DNA of 64,000 nt from Leuctra nigra (taxonomy: Eukaryota > Arthropoda > Insecta > Plecoptera > Leuctridae), in contig OW203762.1 in assembly GCA_934045905.1 (NCBI GenBank), forward strand, positions 38,603,702 to 38,667,701. Direction: 5' to 3'. The notes under the pieces were generated by a model that was not told the DNA's origin, did not search any database, and saw only the letters and a list, made by a program, of their open reading frames with translations. The position numbers were made by a program, and so were the translations under genes. Shown piece after piece: positions 11,259 through 22,300 of the stretch. Every line of letters begins with the position of its first letter. The stretch's first letter is position 1.

Positions 11259-13174
11259 TCTTTTGTGTACTTCTTTTTGATTTATGACAATATAAAAGTA
11301 TCTAGAACAAGTTCTTATGTATACCTAAGTTGATTTTGTCATCAAATTTGATGAAAATTTAAGCATCTCCAAGGTGAAATGGAAACACATTTTTGTTTAT
11401 CTGCACCGGGTATCTCTCAAAGTGTCTGATTCGATGATTTCTTTGGCTTAAGTCTCTTCCATGCACCATCAGGCTCTCTAAACAATGTTCGGGTGAAAAG
11501 CGGAATGGTAATTTGGCACAAATAAAAATTCATAACAGTTTAATACAAGATGGCCGATCACTCCTCTCCTAATTGTCCGTTTGTCAACTGAACAACCTCT
11601 TCACAATTACATTGCGACTTATATTGTATAAATACTAATTAATATGTATCATAATAGTGCTTTTGCATATAATCATTTGATACAAAATTATAACCTGCTT
11701 TCAACGCAGCTTTAAATAATTATAATTATATGAATTCTACTAGGAATGTATAACGCCAACGATGGCTTATAATAATTGTAATAAAAATGTCTTTAAAAGC
11801 TCTTGGTGATGTATTTTGTGTAATTCTGATCTGTAATGCACCTTCAACGTGAATTGTTTGGTGCTGTGTTTTTATCTCTAAATAAATTGGCACTTGTGTT
11901 TTTGTAGAATTTCCTATTCGAAATGGATGGATTTATAAAGCAGTTAGACCTAAGTGCCAGTGCGTCGCGGCCAAGGGATGATTTCCCTCCGGATCCGCCA
12001 ACCATATGAGTGATCCGTTCTTTATGCATAGAACATATTTTATATAGACAGGTGACGTGCAAATGATGAACACGAAAAATTAAACCTCTTTTTAAAAAAA
12101 GAAAAAAAGCTTTGAATTTACGTCGTGCTCGATGAAAAGAATACAAAAAAATACTTTTTACAAATGCGAGTCACAACGAGAAACATAATTTACGGAAAAT
12201 ACATTCCGAAAAATAATACAAAATATCACAACCAAATAGAATATATTTTGAGCATTTTCGTGGACCTAACAATGAAATCAGCCGCGACCGACTCGTGTTG
12301 TTTGTTGTCTACGGAGATATTACGACTATTAGTACTAGTATTTGGCTAGTATTATGCGTGTCACTAGATACTAATGTGCGTGACATGGTGGTTAGCGTGC
12401 GCGGGTGCATATCACTGAGTCTGAAAGAAAGAGACACTCTGATTTAGTAGACGATTCTAACCTTACTTTTAATCTACAAAAACAATTCAATTTGATGCTC
12501 ACTTAATTGTAAAAAACAAAATAGTAAAACATATTTTAAAGTCTCTCAAATCAAACCGTTCTCCTGCTTAAACTTGCTGTTGTAAGAGAAGTATCTAAGT
12601 TTGTAAATTATGTCGGAAATTTATGTAATTAAATTAAGAACTCGATGAAAACGCATGCGCAGTAAAAGTAAATGTGCGTGAACAAAAGATCATGCATGTT
12701 TCCAATCTTCTTCTGTACATGTTTGTGTCAACATTCTGCTTTCTAAGCATTCACGTCCCGAGTGTCGAGTTCAGGGCTTAACTAAACAGTTCTAAACTAA
12801 ACCGTAAAATTCACAAAAAAGGCATGCAAATACAATAATAATTATGGCATAATCAAAGTACAACGCCAAGAGCCGCACTATATTTTTTGTTAATTCATGC
12901 AAATGGCACTTTTATCAATTTATAAATATGAATGGCATTTGTAAAATTTGTGTAATAACATAATAATGAATGAGGATGCACACCTCGAAAAATAACAGAC
13001 AAAATAACGTTTTCAAAAACGTTATTGCTATAGCAAAATGTTTGAGTACAGTACCTAAAATAATGTACATTATTTGTCACATTGCACCTGCACCGTCTAG
13101 ACTATGCATTGCCTGCCGACACGGAAACCCACCGCACGCCACTGTTCATGCAACTACCGACATCAAGCGAGCGA
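11259..13174 (-). other. Presumed 3' UTR/downstream flank of the TIA-1/TIAR gene
   Basis: This lies directly downstream of the stop codon at 13175-13177 on the minus strand and is AT-rich, as expected of a 3' UTR. Candidate poly(A) hexamers on the minus strand are variants only near the stop (TATAAA near 12920, ATTAAA near 12470). No single site is compelling, so the transcript end is unresolved. Small ORFs here overlap each other and have no features. Confidence 0.4.
13003..13026. repeat. Palindrome in the presumed 3' UTR
   Basis: Arms AATAACGTTTT and AAAACGTTATT are perfect 11-bp inverted repeats separated by 2 nt. In the minus-strand transcript this would form a stem-loop about 150 nt after the stop codon. 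Confidence 0.7.
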
Positions 13175-13349
13175 CTACGAGGAAGGTAAGACGCTCACTT
13201 GGAACTGTTGCATTGGGTAGGCCATCATGCCCGTAGGCTGCTGCATCGCTGCGCCTTGAGCAGCGGCTGCCATCTGCTGCGCGGCTGCGGGGATCTGCGG
13301 CTGCCCAGGCATGCCCTGCCAGGTTGTGGGCAGCTGCATGCCCATTCTC
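13175..13349 (-). CDS. Rox8: TIA-1/TIAR homologue, terminal coding exon with stop
   Basis: The acceptor TTTTTGACGTGCAG precedes a first base completing a Gly codon begun in the previous exon. The exon then encodes 57 residues starting [18 protein letters not shown], an Ala/Gln-rich stretch, [10 protein letters not shown], and VSVLPSS before a TAG stop (13175-13177). A Q/A-rich, low-complexity C-terminus is the prion-like domain that drives granule assembly in this family. The sequence right after QFQ reads GTGAGC, a good donor, so a further 3' exon replacing VSVLPSS is possible. I chose read-through because the stop follows within eight codons and I saw no obvious downstream exon. The boundary at the acceptor is well supported; the C-terminal seven residues less so. 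Confidence 0.85.
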
Positions 13350-16300
13350 CTGCACGTCAAAAATACGACATTTTAACATAAAAATAGGCCCATAACATTT
13401 TTGAAAATCAATATAATTTTTTTTATCAGGAAATAGTACAAAAGAGTACTTTTGCAGCAATCAAATATCGTAATTATTCAAATCTTATGCTACTTTTAAT
13501 GCAGATCTGTCTTTGCACAATGCATTTTACTATGTAAATTAACCCATTGTATGAGTTGGTTGTAAAATATTTCACAGGTACGAGTAGTTAAAAATGGGTT
13601 TATGTTGACTCACTGAAGGATGAAATTGTAATAATATAATATAATAATAATAATAATAATATATTTATTCAAAGAACCATTACATGGTTATAGAACAAGT
13701 CAGTAGTTTGTACACAATTATTTACACAATTTTAAGAATACATCTAGATTAATAGATTAAGTCAAGACGATAAATAGTTTATAATAATTCATTTATTCAG
13801 CTAAAAGAATTAGATATGGATGGAATGGAATGTTTCAGGCTCAAAAGATATTCAAATCTTAAGATGCTCCTGCAAGGTAAAAAAGTGTCACTGTTTGACC
13901 ACTATGGTGTGACGGAAGGGATGGAAATCCCAGCAGCTAAATCGTCCCGAGGACTTCGAACCGAGAGCAACGCGCACTCACCCCATATAGCCCTGATTGA
14001 ATCCAGCGTACTGGCCGTAAGTGTATCCCTGCATCCCCTGCAGGAACTGGCCTTGCATCTGTGCTGCGGCCGCTGTCGCCGCTGTCGTCGGGTAGCTCTG
14101 CGGGTACCAGTAACCCATCTGCTGGCCGTAAGCGTACGGGTACTGCGTTCCAGTCAGCGGCTAAGAGATCAAGGTCACAGATAATCAGTACACAGTTGAT
14201 CACGTGGTTACCAGGGTCTAGCTTGTGTTCTTGGAGTTATCACGTCCTGATCTTTGAAAGTGTTGTGGCACAGTAAAACTCGTAAGTGTATCGGGCCCAA
14301 GAGCGATGGTCACTCTCAATCTTCTTTCATCCGAGCTTAATAACTATTCTTGAAATCGATCAAAGATATCATTGACATTGTCCAAGGTGCACGTAGACGA
14401 ATTATCATGAGATGATTGGCCAGAGAAATCCCAGTACTACTTTCTTATCAGTTTCAGTGACTGAGGTATCGGGAAATCAATTAAATCCACGAATAAAAAT
14501 CTACAGTCAATCGTTTTCAAAACCTGTCCGAGACCAGTAACATTATTTAGTGAGTGAACTGCTCAGTAATAGACAAACGTAAAAAACCACGAAGATTTTT
14601 ATCGATGAATCGTAATGATTGTTCCTAAATGGCACTGCCGTTTGGCGTGAAACTGTAGTCATGAAGAAGCGCAATAAAACGGCTGTACCCGTGCTTAAAG
14701 CTCGCGTTTCTGGCAGCAAATATACGCGGCGACTCAATCTTATTGTTGTAGCCTCTTCGCAGCATGTTCCTGCGGGATAGGTTCCCTAATCCTTGTCCAG
14801 GACTTCCTGTGAAGAGCGGGATTACCATGACCGGCACCAGGGAAAGCGAAACCTATTGAGGGGTTAACAACGGACTTACATTATACTTCAATGCCTTCAC
14901 GTTTATACGCAGCTCCTCGTGATACTCCACGGATTCCCTCTTGAAAACATTCTGAAATTGATGGTGAAATAAAAGAAAATGGGACCGCGGTGGACATATA
15001 TTTCCGTTATGCAGGCTGGCATATATATAAAGATTTCGAACAGAGAATTAGAAAATAGTGGCGACCCTCGCGTCGAAATCTACATATTCGAACCGTTCCC
15101 GATTCGCATTTTTTTTAAAACTTCGTTGATTTGAAAATTTCCATTCAGATTGTAAGCCAGCGGCAAGATAAACGACCACAAGCTGAACAAGGATCTGCTG
15201 GACACGTGACGTGATCTCTGCTCGCTGATTGGTCGGTTCGTGTCAACTTATTAAACATGCTATCACATGACATTCAATACATCAAAACGTTGTCTACTTT
15301 CAGAAATCGCACTCAAAGACAATGCATATAGTTGATATCATATTTAAATCTACTACTTTAGTATACGACAGACGTTCGTTACATAAAAAAACATGAATAA
15401 TTGATGCAATAAAGTAATCTTGGCGATTTTAAAAGCTGTCGCGTATTATTTCATTGTTTCCAAAGCGAGCTGGCAGTTAATTGGAGTAATGTCATATAAC
15501 ATCCCCCAACCCTATTGTCCGTTATCTTCAACCAATCCGCAGCATTCGTCACGCCACTCGGCCACGTTCGTTTCGCATGCTATAATATGCATTACTGTCT
15601 GGCTTTGGAGTATACAGAAACACGGGATTGTATACGAGTGTGGTGCATATTATGTCTGGCGTAGAAACTCTCAATGCGATGCAAATATCTGTTTACGTGA
15701 ACTGGCGTTTTGGCTCGACGGCCAGTGTGCCGAGCACAAAGGTGGGTTCAATGAGATGGCAGAGGGGCGATGGATTTCAAATGACCGCCTGCATAATTGC
15801 TCATCAGTATCACAATGATCGTGTTAAGTGGTCTACGATGACTAAGAGAGAGACCGGAGCTAAATGGTCGCTCTGAGTTTGGATATCGCGTTGGATTGGT
15901 TCAACGAGATTTGACACGATTGTGTGACAAAGATGTCATTATTAAACTTTATACTATGCCCGTACGAAGACACTAAACATGTTTTAAATGTAGGTACAAT
16001 TTTGTAACAATGGATTACCCTTGGAGAATTGTCGTAAACATTTTCTGAACACAGATCAAATTGGCGAAATGTCGAAGTAAAACATTTTTGCAGGTGGGCC
16101 AACCATATTCCCGCAAACCGCAAACAGAACAAACGGTACAAAATTTGAATTTCAAACGGAGGAATAAATCGAACGATCCGTTCGTTCCGTCACTGGCCTA
16201 ATTTTGAATTTCGTTCAAGACCTATGTCATTTAAATTCTTTTAGCAAAGACGTAGTTTTTAGCGACTCTAAAGAAATCTCGAGTGAATATCATACTCTCT

Positions 16301-19300
16301 GTCCACCATCACTTTTCTCAAGATCGCTAGGAACTCACAAAAAAACACCCTCCCCTTTTCCCTAACATGCTAAAAAGAAAATTGAAAATCATAAAACTGA
16401 ATCAATCTACTGCAAATAGCCTCATATATTTGTTAGGAAATGTCTGTCTATCTATGCGGCCGATCTTGGCGGCCGTGGATTGACACCAGCGCACGCATCG
16501 TCACAGCCGACAGCCATATCACCCAGGCAATGTCAACAAACTTTCATTTATTCATAAACGCGCATTACTTATTTGCATAAAATATTTAAGTCTCACCACA
16601 CGTTATCGGCGAGTTTTCGAAAAGCTGTGTACAGCCTATAGTAGGCGACACGGAGGGCCCTGGTTCGATTCCGAGTCACGACAACCACAACACTGTTTGA
16701 CACGATAGCAATAGGGCAGTGGGGTGGGTGCGGGGGCGGGGGCTGTTTTATTCTTTATTGATACCAACCAGACTCAGCTACGTGATTTCAGTTCGGCTCG
16801 TTTAATTATATTTATATCGTGTAACATATAATGACAGGATGTGTCGTAAAAGTTTATGATCGTCGTATGAACATAGGTTACCAATTATAGGAGGCAATTA
16901 GGACCAATAAAACAATTATGTGGGAGTAATAACTATTGTAAGTAAGACGGTAGAGTGAAGGCGAGCGATGTATTTTTAGTTTGACGAATGTTTGCATTTT
17001 AGTGGAGGTGCCAGATTGTCGTGTATATCCAGTTTAACTATACGGCGTATGCAAATTGCTTCAAATGGATTGTTTGTATACGTCCATTTATAAAGTGATG
17101 AATAAGGACAAAAATGTTACTTAGGTCCGGTTTTTCAACACTCGGCTGTAACCAGTAGTTAAGTTTAAGTATTCAAGGAATTTTATTGGCTGTTGCCTTG
17201 GCAACTTAGTCCAAATCAACTGTTTAAAATTTAGCAGAGCTTTGAAAAACTGGTTAAACATATTTGATTGGAAATCTCATTGTTTAGTCACCAAATATGT
17301 CTTTAATTTTAAACCACTTCATGGCAAATATTATATTTCGTGGTTTAATTAGTGAAAGGTTGTTGAAGAAAAAAAACATATATGTAATGTCTTTCGGCGA
17401 AATTATTATCATTTCTTTGGTCCACATTTTACTTTGAACATTTCACGTCTGGCTCGAGGTGCGGTTCAAAAACACGTGACAACAGAACACAGAACAACAC
17501 CAAGAACAACAAGGAACAACCTTAGTGATATTATAAAAATTAATTAATTCTAAAACGTTTGTACTAAAATTGTGCACGACATTCACCTGGTCACTAACCT
17601 GGCCCGCGGTTTGGGCGTTGTTCGGGTCGCCGGATTCCTTGCCCCAAGAGCACTTGACTGTTTGACCGTTGATGTCCGTGTTGTGGACCGCCACTATAGC
17701 GTGTGTGGCAGACTCTTTGGTGGAAAACCTGGAGACAAAGACACAATCCTTCGTGAGCTGCATCTTATGAAGAACGTGACATAAAGCTTTATGTTTTGCC
17801 CAAGAAGCTTTGGTGAACTGCATCTTGGGTAGAACTTGACAAAAGGCTTTATGTTTTGCCCAAGAAGCCTTCGTGAACTGCATCTTGGGTAGAACATGAC
17901 ATAAAGCTTTATGTTTTGCCCAAGAAGCCTTCGTGATTTGCATCTTGCGTAGAACTTGACATAAAGCTTTATGTTTTGATCAAGAAGCTTTGGTGAGCTG
18001 CATCTTATGTAGAACTTGACATAAATCTTTATGTTTTGACCAAGAAGCCTTCGTGATTTGCATCTTGCGTAGAACTTGACATAAAGCTTTATGTTTTGCC
18101 CAAGAAGCCTTGGTGAACTGCATCTTGGGTAGAACTTGACATAAAGCTTTATGTTTTGCCCAAGAAGCCTTGGTAAACTGCATCTTGGGTAGAACTTGAC
18201 ATAAAGCTTTATGTTTTGACCAAGAAGCTTTGGTGAGCTGCATCTTGCGTAGAACTTGACATAAAGCTAAGCTTTATGTTTTGACCAAGAAGCCTTGGTG
18301 AACTGCATCTTGGGTAGAACTTGACATAAAGCTTTATGTTTTGCCCAAGAAGCTTTGGTGAACTGCATCTTGGGTAGAACTTGACATAAGGCTTTATGTT
18401 TTGCCCAAGAAGCCTTCGTGAACTGCATCTTGGGTAGAACATGACATAAAGCTTTATGTTTTGCCCAAGAAGCCTTCGTGATTTGCATCTTGCGTAGAAC
18501 TTGACATAAAGCTTTATGTTTTGCCCAAGAAGCCTTGGTAAACTGCATCTTGGGTAGAACTTGACATAAAGCTTTATGTTTTGACCAAGAAGCTTTGGTG
18601 AGCTGCATCTTGGGTAGAACTTGACATAAAGCTTTATGTTTTGACCAAGAAGCTTTGGTGAGCTGCATCTTGGGTAGAACTTGACATAAAGCTTTATGTT
18701 TTGACCAAGAAGCTTTGGTGAGCTGCATCTTGGGTAGAACTTGACATAAAGCTTTATAGCTTCGTAATGTTTCAGAACACATAAGTTAAAATAAACAGTG
18801 CGGTATGAGTTCTAATAGAAGAGTTCTATGAGAAGTCATACCGCACTGTTTATTTTAACTTATAAAGCTTTATATTTTTGACCACGAAGCATTGAGGAAA
18901 TTCACCTTAGATAAAAATTTATATGTGTTCGTGTTATTTGATGTTGGTTTATATGTCTCTTTGTAAATTCGTGAAACAATCAAAGCATAAATTTGAAACT
19001 AAGAACGTACACATCCATTATTATTTATATAGACTTCAAATTAATTTCACGCACCCTTGGGCATGTAAATTACGTTAACGACAAACTTCGTCGTTTGGTG
19101 ATTACATTTGTGAACAGGTTTCAATATGTCATCGCACGTGTTTTACGTAGTTCAATTTGCGTTATTGGTTGTGTAGGTTTCGTCATTTACATTTTATCAA
19201 AGCGCCCAGGGCTGCCGTGTTGTGTTGCAGAAATGATATTTCATCAGCGCGAGTTACAAATTAAATTTGCCAAAGGTCAAGTTCGTTTTGAGTACACCAA

Positions 19301-22300
19301 TTTCGCGATGGGACATCAAACATACATAGCTTTACTAATATTACTAATAGCTAATATACTAATTATAGTTTGTCTCTTGTTAAAATATCGAGATAACAAA
19401 ACACTCCATTGTTATTGTATCCTTTTATGGCACCAAATTCAACTATTGTTTGTTCTAAATCGAGCCCATAACACAATCTTCTAGTAATTTCAGTGTAATC
19501 GAGTGTCGACTTAGTACATGGATCGGTCAATAGATGGCGCAACGCTCGGCGTCGCTTATCGACGCCAGGCGCCGACAGATGGATGCAGTGGCGCTGCGTT
19601 TGCTCAAGAAAGTGTCAAGATGAAACCACTTAGCGTTTGGCTATAAGAATCAGTGTATTTGTATAAACACTGCAGGGTGTTTTGTAAATAATTGTAAATA
19701 TAATTATTGTTTGTTTGTTTTCGTTACTTCGTGTATTTGTAGGTATTATATGTTTAATTTTTATAGTTTCTTAGACTTTAAATGACAATACAATAGTTTT
19801 ATTGTCGAAGAAAATATTAAAGCGTTAATTTATTACAAAATAATAACACGCTTAAAGCAAACAAAAATAATCTATCGGAATGTCAAAGTTGAAATTTCGA
19901 TTCCTCCATCGATAAAATATGCGAAAGTATTATCGTTGAAATGAAATCGAAAGAGCTTCCAATTAACGCCCAGCCCTCCACAAATGAATTAACAGATAGC
20001 AAATTTCATAATGACCATGTAGCATCAGACAGAACGATTAAAATAATACACCAAACATAATAATAATTCACATTTTATCTCTCGTTCTCAAAACAGTAAT
20101 CCTCGCATTTGTCGATCGCGCGTGGCTTACTGCAACCGAACGCATTGTTTACTGACTAAAGAGCTGCATTGTTAACGATAAACCCCCTTGTCGAGAGGAT
20201 TCATTGCAATGGACCACGGCGGCTACGTGTTTTTCGACACATCAATCTCCGCACCGTCAATGCATTGATGAAGCACAACAAAACGCTCTCTGCTTACTGA
20301 TCATTGTCCAAACACTGGTTTATTAGGCATTTAGTTCCAGAACAAATGCGGATGCTGGTATTGATTGGAGGATATAAAATACTGACAAATATATTACAAG
20401 GATTCCAAATCTCCTGTACTTGTTATCCCCACAGTCGGGGAAATGGGGATTGGGGGAATGGGGATTGGGGAATGGATTGGAGCGCGGTTAGCCTACCTTT
20501 ATTTGAAAAGAATACAAATTACTGCAATTGAAACTTGGAATTGGAATCAGTTTGTTTCCGCGGAATTAAACGAACTTACTCACTCCCGTCTCGCGAGGAA
20601 GGAGGAGAAGGATAACGGGAAGACAAAAGGGGAAAATCAGATTCCAACCAGATGAAAATATGTTGCACGAGAGTGTTGGTATTGTGCGAGTTCATTGAGC
20701 ATGATTTTCATTGTCTTCATTCAGAGAAAACAATCAACCACATTGTTGTTAGTGAGGATGATTTTACTGACAAAACACATTGTGGGGCCACATTGCAACA
20801 TATTATAAACCATTGCCTCCCCGAGAATCATGCGCTCCATGCCTCCATGCCTACTACTGAATCCTTGCCTACGACTCAAGGAGTGAGTGTTCAAATGGAA
20901 TGTCTTTAGAATAATGTTTTAATTTTACTTAGAATATAATGATTTACAATGTACACTTAGAATTAATTTAAGTATGAAAATGGCGCATTTTCAGCTTTAA
21001 TAGTTTGCGATTAGCGGTGTTGCAACGTTTACGGACTTTTTCACATGGCAAATTTCCAAATCTTCTTGAAACATACCACCTAATTATTTTGTTTCCTTTT
21101 ACTCGTACTCTCTTTCATCGCGTCCCTTAGTTTGAGTAAGGGAGTAATTGATGAAGTCATAATATTTCTTCCCCCAATAAGCAGACCTTATTACTTGAAC
21201 ATTTTACAAGGGAGCACAAAAGTATCGTTTACATCCCTACACTTCTACATCCCTACACTTCTACATCCCTTCACGTCTACATCCCTACACGTCTACATCC
21301 CTACACGTCTACATCCCTACACGTCTACATCCCTAAACGTCTACATCCCTACACATCTACATCCCTAAACGTCTACATCCCTACACATCTACATCCCTAC
21401 ACGTCTACATCCCTACACGTCTACATCCCTACACGTCTACATTCCCACATAAAGTTGAGCCTCAATAGAATCTCACTGAGCATCGCAATCACACTCCGGT
21501 TTCCTCACACTCTGAGCTCGTAGCAATGTTATTAAGTAATAATTACTGGCAGCTTTTCAATACCCGCATACCAGTGAGTCGGTAATACGGTTTACTGCGA
21601 GTGTGTATTTATGTATTAGTTTAATCCCCTGACATACCACGTACCGGCGCGGGGTAGAGTGAGATTAGCGTTTACAGAGGTGTAGTTTACAAACAATGTA
21701 GTTAGCCTAGTAGCTCAATCCCTCTATTCTATTAATGCTAAACAAGCTGCCAATTAGCATGGGCCGTGACTCGCTAATTACTCCAATACATGGCCACTTG
21801 GGAGATATATCGAGATCGAAATCCACCCGAACATCTGCTTATAGGGTGATTTGTATTCGATATAGAGTGTTGTTTACAAGCTCTTCGTTGCACAAAGTTT
21901 CTCAAAAGCTTTGATGGTCAAATCTCTGTGCAAAAACCAAGTTTTGCTCAATAGAGTTTAAACAAATTAAATTATTCGTGCATAATATTGAATACAATAC
22001 TATTGTAATGTTCCAGTTTATGAAACGTGGAAACTTCTCATTAACATTTCCAGTAGAATAGGAATTCATGTACTTATTATGTTTGAAATAAACTTATATC
22101 GGGAGGCCTGAAGTTGTTTTGTTGAATAATGCACCAAACTCTGCCGGCCAATTTTATGATTTAGACACTGAATAGTATAGCAAACAAACACAGTAATTCT
22201 AACAATACAGACAGAAAAAAATCTACCTTAACATAATATTATAACAGAGATTCAATACAGACAGTTATTTAAAAAATTTACTGGCCCGAGTAATTAATTA

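Noticed and set aside
16621..16690. A tRNA gene.
   Set aside because: Only the B-box is good; no acceptor stem or anticodon arm can be folded, so it is at most a SINE fragment.
17443..18782. Long minus-strand ORFs encoding repeated [21 protein letters not shown] peptides (166, 87 and 171 residues).
   Set aside because: They exist because the minisatellite unit is 60 bp, a multiple of three. They lie in an intron, break at the 65-bp unit, and show no start or splice support.
18993..19484. A 163-residue plus-strand ORF with hydrophobic segments.
   Set aside because: AT-rich codon content, no recognisable domain, no promoter or splice context; probably chance within the intron.
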